Source: Salipiger mangrovisoli (GTDB lineage Bacteria > Pseudomonadota > Alphaproteobacteria > Rhodobacterales > Rhodobacteraceae). From it: a DNA stretch of 64,000 bases. Position numbers and translations under genes: made by a program. The stretch lies in the NCBI RefSeq assembly GCF_015223355.1, contig NZ_JADFFK010000009.1, positions 184,788 to 248,787 on the forward strand, written 5' to 3'. Under the pieces are notes generated by a model. It did not search any database, had not been told where the DNA came from, and was given only the letters and a program-made list of their open reading frames with translations. Shown piece by piece: positions 43,724 to 52,626 of the stretch (positions are counted from its first letter, which is position 1; every line of letters begins with the position of its first letter).

Positions 43724-45349
43724 ATGAGCATTCCCCGGCAGATCTGGCCTGAATCCTTCGAGCGGCTCTACGTCGCGAACGGCCACTGGCAGGGCGAGAC
43801 CTTTGGCCGGATGCTCGACCGGCTGGAAGCCGATTTCGGAGAGCGTCTCGCGCTTGTCGCCGGCGAGGCGCGCTGGAGCTACGCCGAGCTTGCCCGCCGC
43901 GCCCGCGTCGCGGCCGAGGGCTTCGCGGGTCTGGGGCTCGCGCCGGGAGAGCGGGTGCTGGTGCAGCTGCCGAACCGGGCGGAGTTCCTAGTGGCTGTCT
44001 TCGGCCTCTTCTACGCGGGGTTGGTGCCGGTCTACGCGCTGCCCGCCCACCGCGAGACCGAGGTGCTGCATCTCGCCGCCAAGTCCGGGGCGCGGGCCTA
44101 TGTGATCGCCGACCGGCACGACGGCTTCGACTACCTGCCGCTGGCGCGCAAGGTGCTGGCGGAAGTGCCGGGCGTCGCCCATGTGATCGTGGCGGGCGCG
44201 GCGGCGGAATTCACCGCCTTCGACGGCCTTGGAGACCAGGGGCTGACTGCCCCTGTTCCGCGCAACCCGCGCGAGGTCGCCTTCCTGCAGATCTCCGGCG
44301 GCTCGACGGGCCTGCCGAAGCTGATCCCCCGCACCCATGACGACTACCTCTACAGCGTCCGCGCCTCTGCCGAGATCTGCGGGCTGAACGCCGAGAGCGT
44401 CTACCTCTGTGCCCTCCCTGCCGCGCACAATTTCCCGATGAGCTCGCCCGGGTACCTCGGCGTGCTGCACGTGGGCGGCACCGTGGTCATGAGCCCGAAC
44501 CCGCAGCCCGAGGTCGCCTTCCGCCTGATCGCCGAGCACGGCGTGACGATCACCGGCCTCGTCCCGCCCCTCGCGCTGCTCTGGATGCAGGCCGCGCCGC
44601 GCTCGAAGCACGACCTCTCGAGCCTGCAGGTGCTGGGCGTCGGCGGCGCAAAGTTCATCCCCGAGGCGGCGGCCAGGGTCCGCCCGACGCTTGGCTGCAC
44701 GCTGCAGCAGGTCTTCGGCATGGCTGAGGGTCTGGTGAACTACACCCGCCTCGACGATCCCGAAGACATCATCATCAACACCCAGGGCCGCCCGATCAGC
44801 CCCGACGACGAGGTTCTGGTGCTTGACGACGACGGCAATCCGGTACCCGAGGGCGAGCCCGGAAACCTCTACACCCGCGGGCCCTACACCATCCGCGGCT
44901 ACCACGAGGAGCCCTCGGCCAATGCCCGCAGCTTCACCCCCGACGGCTTTTACCGCACCGGCGACGTGGTGCGCCGCCTGCCCGGCGGCTACCTGGAGGT
45001 GCGGGGCCGGGCCGGGGATCATATCAACCGCGCCGGCGAGAAGATCTCGGCCGAGGAGGTCGAGGACCACCTGATCGCGCATGAGGGCGTCTTCGATGCC
45101 GCCGTCGTGGCGCTGCCCGACAAGTTCCTCGGCGAGAAGACCTGCGCCTTCGTGGTGCGCGCCGAGGGCGAGGTGCAGTCGAAGGACCTAAAGGCCTTCG
45201 TCCGCGACCGCGGCATCGCCGAGTTCAAGGTGCCGGACCAGATCGTCTTTGTCCCCGCCTTCGAGACCACCGCCGTGGGCAAGGTCAGCCGCAAGGCGCT
45301 GCGCGCCGCGCTTAAGGACACCTACCTGAACAAAGGAGACGCCGCATGA
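43724..45349 (+). CDS. entE: 2,3-dihydroxybenzoate-AMP ligase (EntE/DhbE-like)
   Basis: 541 residues from the ATG at 43724. An ANL-family stand-alone adenylation enzyme: P-loop-like FLQISGGSTGLPKLIPRTHDDY, QVFGMAEGLVNYTRLDDP, YRTGDVVRRLPGGYLEVRGRAGDHINRAGEKISAEEVE and GKVSRKAL. In the pocket, H235-N236-F-P-M-S-S241 and V338 match Bacillus DhbE (Asn235, Ser240, Val337), which selects 2,3-dihydroxybenzoate; salicylate enzymes have Cys and Leu at the latter two. It activates the aryl acid and loads the adjacent carrier protein. ATGA overlap with the carrier gene. Confidence 0.92.
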   Translation: MSIPRQIWPESFERLYVANGHWQGETFGRMLDRLEADFGERLALVAGEARWSYAELARRARVAAEGFAGLGLAPGERVLVQLPNRAEFLVAVFGLFYAGLVPVYALPAHRETEVLHLAAKSGARAYVIADRHDGFDYLPLARKVLAEVPGVAHVIVAGAAAEFTAFDGLGDQGLTAPVPRNPREVAFLQISGGSTGLPKLIPRTHDDYLYSVRASAEICGLNAESVYLCALPAAHNFPMSSPGYLGVLHVGGTVVMSPNPQPEVAFRLIAEHGVTITGLVPPLALLWMQAAPRSKHDLSSLQVLGVGGAKFIPEAAARVRPTLGCTLQQVFGMAEGLVNYTRLDDPEDIIINTQGRPISPDDEVLVLDDDGNPVPEGEPGNLYTRGPYTIRGYHEEPSANARSFTPDGFYRTGDVVRRLPGGYLEVRGRAGDHINRAGEKISAEEVEDHLIAHEGVFDAAVVALPDKFLGEKTCAFVVRAEGEVQSKDLKAFVRDRGIAEFKVPDQIVFVPAFETTAVGKVSRKALRAALKDTYLNKGDAA

Positions 45350-45582
45350 GCCTGACGCAGGAGAAAATGCGCGCCGACATCGCCGAGGCGCTGGAGATCG
45401 CGCCGGAAGAAATCACCGCCGAGGCCAACCTCTTCGACCTCGGGCTCGACTCGATGCGGCTGATGTTGCTGGTCATGGGCTGGCAGGACGAGGCCGAGGA
45501 CGCGGATCTCTCCGAGATCTGGGAGCATCAGACCTTTGCCGGCTGGTGGGGTGTCGTCGCGGCCCAGAAGGTCGGGGTCTGA
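45346..45582 (+). CDS. Free-standing aryl carrier protein
   Basis: 78 residues, a single carrier domain. Phosphopantetheine attachment site S36 in FDLGLDSMRLMLLV; helix 1 at residues 3-18. Resembles the C-terminal ArCP part of EntB, but the isochorismatase domain is absent. It would carry 2,3-dihydroxybenzoate from EntE to the condensation domain of EntF. Translationally coupled to entE (ATGA) and one base from the entF start. Confidence 0.9.
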   Translation: MSLTQEKMRADIAEALEIAPEEITAEANLFDLGLDSMRLMLLVMGWQDEAEDADLSEIWEHQTFAGWWGVVAAQKVGV

Positions 45583-45583
45583 C

Positions 45584-48500
45584 ATGATACCGGGGCGCAC
45601 GGCTTTCCCGCTCACCGAGGCGCAGGAGGGCCTGTGGTACGCACAGGCGCTCGACCGCGCGAACCCGATCTTCAACTGCGGCCAGTACATCGAGCTGCGC
45701 GGCGGGCTTGACGTCGCGCGTTTCACCCGCGCCTTCGACGCGGCGGTGGCGCAGAGCCCTGCCTTGCGCCTGCGCTTCGGCATGGAAGGCGGCGCGCCGC
45801 GGCAATGGCTGGCCGAAGCGGGGCCGCGGCTGGAGGTGGTCGATCTGGCCAATGCCGGGGATCCCGAGGCCGAGGCGCTGGCGCGCATGTGGGCCGACAA
45901 TGATCGCGCCATCGACCTTGCCGAGGAGCAGGCCAGCCGTTTCGCGCTCTATCTTCTGAGCGGGGACCGCGCCTTCTGGTACGAGCGCATCCACCATCTC
46001 GCCACCGATGGCTTCGGCATCGTGCTTCTGACCAACCGTGTCGGAGAGCTGTATTCGGCGCAAGAGACCGGCAAGCCTCCGGCGCCGTTCCCGGCGCTCG
46101 GTGCTGTCTTCGAGGAAGACGCCGCCTACCGGGCTTCCGAACGCCGCGCGGCGGAGGCCGCCTTCTGGCAGGGCGAGATGCGCGGACTGGAAACGGTGGC
46201 AGGTCCCGCCGAGGGTCGGGCGGTCACCTCGACCCGCTTGGACCGGGCGCGTGCCGAACTGTCGCAGGAGTTTCGCGCCAGGCTGATGGCCGTCTCGAAG
46301 GCCGCAAGAGTGGGCTGGCCCGACGTTCTGACGGTGCTGACCGCCGCCTATTTCTCGCGCGTCTCGGGGACCGGCGAGCGGGTTTTCGGCCTGCCCTTCA
46401 TGGGACGCATGGGCACGAAGGCCGCCCGCGTCCCCTGCATGTGGATGAACGTGCTGCCCTACCGCTGCGACCCGGATGAGGATACGCCGCTGCCGGAGCT
46501 GCTGCAGGCCGAGGCGCGGCGGCTCGGCAGCCTGCGCAAACATGGGCGCTACCGCTCCGAACAGCTGCGCCGGGACCTGCGCCGCACCGCCATCGATGCC
46601 CGTCTCTATGGTCCGCTGATCAACGTGCAGCCTTTCGACATGCCGCCGCGCTTCGCCGGGCTTGAGGCGCATCTGCACATCCTCGGCGCGGGGGCGGTGG
46701 ACGACATCACCGCCACCTTCCGGGGCGACGCGATTGCCTCGCTGTCGCTCGAGATCGACAGCAACCCGGCGCTCTATTCCAAGGCGGAGGCGCGGGCGCA
46801 CCTCGCGCGTCTGGAAGTCTTCTTGATGGGGGCGCTCGGCAGCGAAAGGCTCGCCGACGTGCCGACGCTGACGCCGCAGGAAGAGCGGTGGGCGGTGCAT
46901 GGGGTCAATGCCACGGATCATCCGGTCCCCGAGATCACGCTCACCGATCTCATATGCGCGCAGATGCGTGCCACGCCGGACGCGCCTGCGGTGGCTTTCG
47001 GGTCAACGACCCTTAGCTATGCCGAACTGGACCGGCGCTCCGCCGCCCTCGCGTCGGCGCTGCACGCACGAGGGGCCGGGCCGGGAAAGGTGGTGGCCAC
47101 GGCGCTGCCGCGCTCCGAGCACCTTGCGGTGGCGCTGGTGGCAATCCTGCGCGCCGGGGCGGCCTATGTCCCGCTCGATCCCGAGAACCCGCCCGCCCGG
47201 CTCGGCGCGCTGCTCGAGCGTACCGGCGCTGTGGCGCTGCTGGCCGAGGCGGATCTCGACGCCGGCGGCATGGCCCCCTTTGCGCCCGAGGCATGGCCCG
47301 AGACCGGTGAAGCGCCCGAGCCCGGCACCACGCCGGACGATCTGGCCTATATCCTCTTCACCTCCGGCTCGACCGGCGAGCCCAAGGGGGTGATGATCGA
47401 GCACCGCGCCATCGTGAACCGGCTGCTGTGGATGCGCGACCACTATGGTATCGATACCGCGGACCGCATCCTGCAGAAGACCCCGATCACCTTCGACGTG
47501 TCGGTCTGGGAGCTGTTCCTGCCCTACCTCTGCGGCGGCACGCTGGTCTTTGCCGAACCGGGCGCGCATCGCGACCCCTCGGCCATCGCGCGGCTGGTCC
47601 GTGCGCAGGGCATCACCACGATGCATTTCGTGCCCTCGATGCTCTCGGCCTTCCTCGAGGCCCCGGCGTCGGAAGGGCTCGAACTGACGCGCGTTTTCTG
47701 CTCTGGCGAGGCGCTGACCGCCGAACACAGGACCCGCTTCCACGCGCGGGTCAAGGCGCAGCTGCACAACCTCTATGGCCCGACCGAGGCGGCGGTGGAC
47801 GTGACCTATTGGGACGCCGCGCCCGAGGACGAGAGTCAGCCGTTGCCCATCGGCTTCCCGGTCTGGAACACCCGCGTGCATGTGCTCGACGCGCGGATGC
47901 GCCCGGTGCCGCCGGGTGTTCATGGGCAGCTCTACCTCGGCGGGGTGCAACTGGCGCGGGGATACCTCGGGCGACCCGATCTGACGGCGGAACGCTTCGT
48001 CCCCGATCCCTTCCGCCGTGGCGCGCGGCTCTACGCGACGGGGGACGTGGCCTTCATGCGGCCCGACGGGGCGGTGGTCTACGCGGGCCGCGCCGATCAT
48101 CAGGTCAAGATCCGCGGGATGCGCATCGAGCCGGGTGAGATCGAGGGGGCCATCAGGGTCACCGGGCTGGTGCGCGACGCCGTGGTCATCGCCCGCGCCG
48201 ACGGTGGCGCGGAGCCGCGACTCGTGGCCTATGTGCTGACCGGCCCGGCCTTCGACAGCGCGCCGCTGCTGGCCGACCTGGCGACCGCGCTGCCCGCGCA
48301 CATGGTGCCCGCGGCGGTGGTCGCGCTGGAAAGCTGGCCGATGACCAGTTCCGGCAAGCTGGACCGCAAGGCGCTGCCCGCGCCGGTGCTGTCGATGCCG
48401 AAGGGCACGCCGCCGGTCGGCCCGGTCGAGGAACGTCTCGCGGCGCTCTATGCCGAGGTGCTGCACCTGCCGCAAGCGCCGGGGCGCGAGGCGGATTTCT

Positions 48501-49459
48501 TCGACCTTGGCGGCGACAGCCTGACGGCGCTGACCCTCAGCTTCCGCATCGAAGCCATCTTCGGGCAGGATCCGGGACTGGGGCAGATCTTCGAAACGCC
48601 CGGTCTTGCCCAGCTCGCACGAGCGCTGGAGATGGCGGACACGGCCCGCGCGGGTCTCGCCCCGTTGCTGCCGCTGGCCGAGGGGCAGGGGGCGCTGCTC
48701 TTCATCCTGCACCCGGCGGGCGGGTTGGGCTGGGGCTATCGGCGGCTGGCGCGGGCATTGACGGCGCCGCGCCCGGTCTTTGCCCTGCAATCCCCGATGC
48801 TGACCGGCGCACCGCTGCCCGGTGCTCTTCGCGCGCTGGCGTCGGATTACGCGGACCGGATCGAGGCGCAGGCACCACGCGGGATGATCCATCTCGCAGG
48901 CTGGTCAGTGGGTGGTATTCTCGCCCAGGAGGTCGCGGTGGAGCTCGCGGCGCGTGGCCGCGCGCTGGGGCTGGTCGCGATGCTCGACAGCTATCCGGCA
49001 GAGTGCTGGCGCGCCGAGCCCGAGCTGACCGACGCCGAGGCGTTGCGCGCGCTTCTGGCCATTGCCGGGCACGATCCTGACCGCCACCCGGATCTCGACA
49101 GCCGCGCCGCAGTGGTAGGCTTTCTCAAACAGGGCGGCACCCCGCTCGGCAGCCTGCCGGACGCGGTGCTTGATGCGGTGGTGCAGCTGGTCACCGGCAC
49201 CAACCGGCTGATCCGGGGGCACCATCATCGGCGCTACGACGGCGTGCTCACCCATGTCCGCGCGGCGCGCGATCACGCGGGCCGCGACCTGCATGCGGGG
49301 CTCTGGGCGCCTCATGCGGCGCAGGTGGTGGCGATCGACCTGCCGCTGTTGCACCCCGAAATGGTCTCGCAGGCGGCGGCCGAGGCGCTGGGGCCGGCGT
49401 TTTCGGCGCGCATGGTCGCGGCAGAGGCTGGGCAGCTGACGGAGGTGCTGCGCGCCTGA
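45584..49459 (+). CDS. entF: Non-ribosomal peptide synthetase EntF (C-A-T-TE)
   Basis: 1291 residues, almost the same as E. coli EntF (1293). Condensation domain 1-430 with HHLATDG (137-143); adenylation domain about 455-880 (LFTSGSTGEPKGVM, NLYGPTEAAVDVTYW, GRADHQVKIRGMRIEPGEIE); carrier S979 in LGGDSLTAL; thioesterase with S1108 in GWSVGG, and His in LLHPEM. Pocket residues read D-V-W-H-F-S-L-V-D plus the usual Lys, identical to the serine code of EntF. It should condense dihydroxybenzoate with L-Ser and release a cyclic or linear ester. The frame open from 45536 overlaps the carrier gene and is not the start. Confidence 0.95.
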   Translation: MIPGRTAFPLTEAQEGLWYAQALDRANPIFNCGQYIELRGGLDVARFTRAFDAAVAQSPALRLRFGMEGGAPRQWLAEAGPRLEVVDLANAGDPEAEALARMWADNDRAIDLAEEQASRFALYLLSGDRAFWYERIHHLATDGFGIVLLTNRVGELYSAQETGKPPAPFPALGAVFEEDAAYRASERRAAEAAFWQGEMRGLETVAGPAEGRAVTSTRLDRARAELSQEFRARLMAVSKAARVGWPDVLTVLTAAYFSRVSGTGERVFGLPFMGRMGTKAARVPCMWMNVLPYRCDPDEDTPLPELLQAEARRLGSLRKHGRYRSEQLRRDLRRTAIDARLYGPLINVQPFDMPPRFAGLEAHLHILGAGAVDDITATFRGDAIASLSLEIDSNPALYSKAEARAHLARLEVFLMGALGSERLADVPTLTPQEERWAVHGVNATDHPVPEITLTDLICAQMRATPDAPAVAFGSTTLSYAELDRRSAALASALHARGAGPGKVVATALPRSEHLAVALVAILRAGAAYVPLDPENPPARLGALLERTGAVALLAEADLDAGGMAPFAPEAWPETGEAPEPGTTPDDLAYILFTSGSTGEPKGVMIEHRAIVNRLLWMRDHYGIDTADRILQKTPITFDVSVWELFLPYLCGGTLVFAEPGAHRDPSAIARLVRAQGITTMHFVPSMLSAFLEAPASEGLELTRVFCSGEALTAEHRTRFHARVKAQLHNLYGPTEAAVDVTYWDAAPEDESQPLPIGFPVWNTRVHVLDARMRPVPPGVHGQLYLGGVQLARGYLGRPDLTAERFVPDPFRRGARLYATGDVAFMRPDGAVVYAGRADHQVKIRGMRIEPGEIEGAIRVTGLVRDAVVIARADGGAEPRLVAYVLTGPAFDSAPLLADLATALPAHMVPAAVVALESWPMTSSGKLDRKALPAPVLSMPKGTPPVGPVEERLAALYAEVLHLPQAPGREADFFDLGGDSLTALTLSFRIEAIFGQDPGLGQIFETPGLAQLARALEMADTARAGLAPLLPLAEGQGALLFILHPAGGLGWGYRRLARALTAPRPVFALQSPMLTGAPLPGALRALASDYADRIEAQAPRGMIHLAGWSVGGILAQEVAVELAARGRALGLVAMLDSYPAECWRAEPELTDAEALRALLAIAGHDPDRHPDLDSRAAVVGFLKQGGTPLGSLPDAVLDAVVQLVTGTNRLIRGHHHRRYDGVLTHVRAARDHAGRDLHAGLWAPHAAQVVAIDLPLLHPEMVSQAAAEALGPAFSARMVAAEAGQLTEVLRA

Positions 49460-49474
49460 GCCGCGGTGCGGGGC

Positions 49475-50353
49475 TCAGGCGCGGGCGGCCAGTGCCAGGG
49501 CACCCGGCAGCGAGGCGGGCAGCGCGGCGATATGCACCGCGCCGGGATAGACCTGTGCCGAGATCTCCAGCCCTGCAGGTCTGGCCCGCAGCCGCTCGAT
49601 CGCCCGCAGCGTCGCGGCGGGCGGGCCGTCCGGCTGCGGGCCGGCGCTGCCGGTGCGCTTTTCCCTGTCGCCCATGCCGAAATGGAGCGGCCGGGCGCGC
49701 CCCTCGGCAATGCTGCGGGTGTCCACGAGCCGCGCCACCAGCGCTTCATCCCACCAGACCGAGGGGCTGATCGCGGCAAAACGGGCAAAGCTCTCGGGGC
49801 GCGTCAGTGCGCTATAGAGCGTGAAGAGCCCGCCGAAACTGTGTCCCCAAAGCGTGCGCCGCGCCGGATCGACAGGCAGGTCACGCTCGACCTCGGCGCG
49901 GATGCTGCCGGTGAGCCGGGCGAGGTAGGTCTCGGCCCCGCCCGCGAGGCGCTCGGGGTGATGCGGGTCCGGGCGAGGTGCGGCTCCGGCGCAGACGGGA
50001 GGCGAGTAGTCGAAGATGCGGTGCGCGCGGGCGAACTGCTTTTCGGTGTCATAGCCGATGCCCGCGAGCACCAGCCCCGGCGCGGATTCGAGCAGCGCAG
50101 GGGTCAGGAAATCGAAGGCGGCGTTGCCGTCCAGCATGTAGAGGATCGGCCAGCCGCTGGCGGGCGCGCCTTCCTTCGGCACCGCGAGGAAGAGCCGGAC
50201 AGCCGGTGCCTCGGGGTCGTCGGGACCACAGCTTGCGCGTGGCAGGACGCGGCTACTCAGGACGTGCGAAGCAACGGGCACCGAAAGGATTTCCAGCGTC
50301 GCCTCGCGCCCGCGATGCGGTGGCAGGGGGGCCTGCGGGGCTGTTTCGCACAT
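49475..50353 (-). CDS. Siderophore esterase, IroE/BesA-like
   Basis: 292 residues from the ATG at 50353. Alpha/beta hydrolase of the esterase-D/Fes group: PILYMLDGNAAFDFL, GIGYDTEKQFARAHRIFDYSPP, nucleophile TLWGHSFGGLFTLYSAL, Asp in FGMGDREKR, His in YPGAVHIAAL. IroE-type enzymes open the Ser trilactone of enterobactin-like siderophores. No obvious signal peptide, so probably cytoplasmic iron release. Convergent with entF (15-bp gap) and divergent from the ferric-siderophore importer, sharing an iron-type operator. Confidence 0.85.
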   Translation of the reverse strand: MCETAPQAPLPPHRGREATLEILSVPVASHVLSSRVLPRASCGPDDPEAPAVRLFLAVPKEGAPASGWPILYMLDGNAAFDFLTPALLESAPGLVLAGIGYDTEKQFARAHRIFDYSPPVCAGAAPRPDPHHPERLAGGAETYLARLTGSIRAEVERDLPVDPARRTLWGHSFGGLFTLYSALTRPESFARFAAISPSVWWDEALVARLVDTRSIAEGRARPLHFGMGDREKRTGSAGPQPDGPPAATLRAIERLRARPAGLEISAQVYPGAVHIAALPASLPGALALAARA

Positions 50354-50373
50354 GACATTCGCTCTCGGGCTTA

Positions 50374-50398
50374 TTAGTTGACAATACCACTCAAGTAA
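50374..50398. promoter_or_regulatory. IRO-like iron-responsive operator (TGA-N9-TCA)
   Basis: In the 96-bp gap between the divergent esterase and importer genes, TTAGTTGA (50374-50381) and TCAAGTAA (50391-50398) form an inverted repeat with nine bases between. The core is TGA-N9-TCA, the RirA recognition (IRO) motif known from Rhizobium. It suggests iron-dependent repression of both the uptake and esterase genes. Confidence 0.72.
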
Positions 50399-50449
50399 TT
50401 TCCCTTGGCGCCGGCTGCAATGGCCGATCGTGCCGAAGAAAGGACTCCC

Positions 50450-51586
50450 ATGACTCTGCGTCTCAGGCATCCGCGAACCCTCTGGGCCAGCTGGCTCCCG
50501 TTTGCCCTTCTGCTGGTTGTTGCGAGCCTGACGCTGTCTGCCGCGCCGGTCCGGGCCGAGATCCGGGTGACCGATCTGGCGGGACGCGACGTGGTGCTGC
50601 AGGCTCCGGCACAAAGGATCGTGCTGGGCGAGGGGCGGCACCTTGCGGTGCTGGGGATGTTGCACGATGATCCGGTGGCGCTGCTGGCGGGCTGGCGGCA
50701 GGACAAGGGGCTCGACCCGGCCACCTATGAGGCCTATCTCGCCAAGTTCCCGGCGCTGGCCGACGTGGCGGCGGTGGGGGCGGGCAACCGGCAGCTCTCG
50801 GTCGAGAGCACCATCGCGCTGATGCCGGATCTCGTGCTGCTGAGTCTCATGGATGCGCGCGATCCGCAGATGGAGATGCCGCTGCGCCAGCTCGAGGCCG
50901 CGGGAATCCCGGTGGCTTTCGTAGATTTCTTCACGGCGCCGCTGGACAACACCCTGCCGAGCCTGCGTCTGATCGGCGCGCTGACCGGGGCCGAAGCGCG
51001 GGCGGAGGACTTTGCCGAATTCTATCAGGAGCACCTTGATGCCCTGCGCCTGACGTTGAAGGCCACGCAGCCCGCACCGCCGCGTGTGTTCATCCACGTG
51101 CACGCGGCGCCGAACGGCTGCTGCGCCACCGTCGGGCCGGGTGTTTTCGACGAGTTCGTCGAGGCGGCCGGCGGCTATAACATCGGCCGCGACAGCGTGC
51201 CGGGGGTGATGGGCAACGTCGGGCTCGAGAACCTGCTGGCCGCGGATCCCGACGTCTACCTTGCCACGGGCGGCGCGCATATGGCGGCGCGGGGCGGGTT
51301 GGTGCTGGGCGCAGGCATCGACGCGGAGACGGCGGAGCAGAGTTTCGCCGCGCTGACCGCGACCCCCGGCTTCGCGGACCTGCGCGCCGTTCAGGAAGGG
51401 CGGGCGATCGGCATCTGGCACCTGTTCAACGACTTCCCGGCGCATATCGCGCTGATCGAGGCGCTGGCCAAGCGCTTCCACCCGGACCTTTTCCCGGACC
51501 TCGACCCGATGGCCACCATGGCCGAGTTCGAGGACCGTTTCTCGCCGGTTCCGATGAGCGGCAGCTACTGGACCCCCGCCGAATGA
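50450..51586 (+). CDS. Ferric-siderophore ABC transporter, periplasmic binding protein (FecB/FepB-like)
   Basis: 378 residues from the ATG at 50450 (ribosome site AAAGGA). Signal peptide MTLRLRHPRTLWASWLP...APVRA then EIRVTDLAGRDVVLQAPAQRIVLGEGR, the helical-backbone metal receptor pattern (Peripla_BP_2). NVGLENLLAADPDVYLATGG and EGRAIGIWHLFNDFPAHIALIEALAKRFHPDLFPDLDP are typical of FecB/BtuF. It binds ferric siderophore in the periplasm. ATGA overlap with the permease gene. Confidence 0.9.
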   Translation: MTLRLRHPRTLWASWLPFALLLVVASLTLSAAPVRAEIRVTDLAGRDVVLQAPAQRIVLGEGRHLAVLGMLHDDPVALLAGWRQDKGLDPATYEAYLAKFPALADVAAVGAGNRQLSVESTIALMPDLVLLSLMDARDPQMEMPLRQLEAAGIPVAFVDFFTAPLDNTLPSLRLIGALTGAEARAEDFAEFYQEHLDALRLTLKATQPAPPRVFIHVHAAPNGCCATVGPGVFDEFVEAAGGYNIGRDSVPGVMGNVGLENLLAADPDVYLATGGAHMAARGGLVLGAGIDAETAEQSFAALTATPGFADLRAVQEGRAIGIWHLFNDFPAHIALIEALAKRFHPDLFPDLDPMATMAEFEDRFSPVPMSGSYWTPAE

Positions 51587-52626
51587 GCGCGGTGGAGGCG
51601 ATCCTTGCCGAACAGACCCGGCGCAGCCAGCGCCGCGTGCAACTTGTTGCCCTGCTTGCGATTGGGGCGCTCGCCTCGGTTCTGCTCGACCTCGTCTCGG
51701 GGCCCTCCGGCCTGCCGCTCGGGCAGGTGCTGCGGGCGTTGACCGGCCTCGGCGAGGTGCCGAAGGCCGCCGAGGTGATCGTCTGGCAGGTGCGCCTGCC
51801 GGTGGCGGTCATGGCGCTGCTGGTCGGGGCGGCGCTGTCGCTCTCGGGCGCCGAAATGCAGACCGTGCTCGACAACCCTCTGGCCGAGCCCTTCACTCTG
51901 GGCATCTCCGCGTCGGCGGCGCTTGGTGCCGGTACGGCGATCGTTCTGGGTCTCGCGATTCCCGGCATTCCGGCGCTCTGGGCCGTCTCGGCCAATGCGT
52001 TCCTCTTCGCGCTGCTCGCGCTGGGGCTGCTGCAACTTGCCGCGGCACTGCGCGGCGGCGGCTCCGAAGTGGTGATCCTGCTGGGCATCGCGGTGAATTT
52101 CACCGCTGCGGCGCTGCTCGCGCTGGTGCAATTCGTCGCCTCGCCGGACGCGCTGCAGCAACTGGTGTTCTGGACCATGGGCAGCCTCGTCAACGCCCGC
52201 TGGGAGGGCATCGCGGTGCTGGCGCTGGTGCTGGCGCTCTGCCTGCCGTTCTCGCTGGCCGCCTCGTGGCGGCTGACCGCGCTGCGGCTCGGGGCTGATC
52301 AGGCGCAGGGCTTCGGGCTCGACGTGGCGCACCTGCGGCGCTGGACGCTGGTGCGGGTGAGCCTGCTGGCCGCGGCCTCGGTCTCGATGGTCGGCGTCAT
52401 CGGCTTCGTCGGCCTCGCCGGGCCGCATATCGCGCGCATGGCGGTCGGCGAGGATCACCGTTTCCTGCTGCCCGCCAGCCTCTTCACCGGGGCGCTGCTG
52501 ATGTCGCTGGCCTCGGTCGCCTCGAAGCTGCTGGTGCCGGGCATCCTGCTGCCGGTGGGCATCGTCACCTCGCTGGTCGGCCTGCCGGTGTTCTTCGCGC
52601 TGATCTTGCGGGGGAGCGCGCGATGA
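51583..52626 (+). CDS. Ferric-siderophore ABC permease (FecCD family)
   Basis: 347 residues with about ten hydrophobic segments. FecCD motifs: VRLPVAVMALLVGAALSLSGAEMQTVLDNPLAEPFTLGISASAALGA, TLVRVSLLAAASVSMVGVIGFVGLAGPHIARM and LPVGIVTSLVGLPVFFALI. Homodimeric inner-membrane channel of the importer. ATGA overlaps on both sides. Confidence 0.93.
   Translation: MSAVEAILAEQTRRSQRRVQLVALLAIGALASVLLDLVSGPSGLPLGQVLRALTGLGEVPKAAEVIVWQVRLPVAVMALLVGAALSLSGAEMQTVLDNPLAEPFTLGISASAALGAGTAIVLGLAIPGIPALWAVSANAFLFALLALGLLQLAAALRGGGSEVVILLGIAVNFTAAALLALVQFVASPDALQQLVFWTMGSLVNARWEGIAVLALVLALCLPFSLAASWRLTALRLGADQAQGFGLDVAHLRRWTLVRVSLLAAASVSMVGVIGFVGLAGPHIARMAVGEDHRFLLPASLFTGALLMSLASVASKLLVPGILLPVGIVTSLVGLPVFFALILRGSAR

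Noticed and set aside
45536..45583. Earlier start for EntF
   Set aside because: It would read into the aryl carrier gene; the ATG at 45584 gives the EntF-like N-terminus (FPLTEAQEGLWYAQ).
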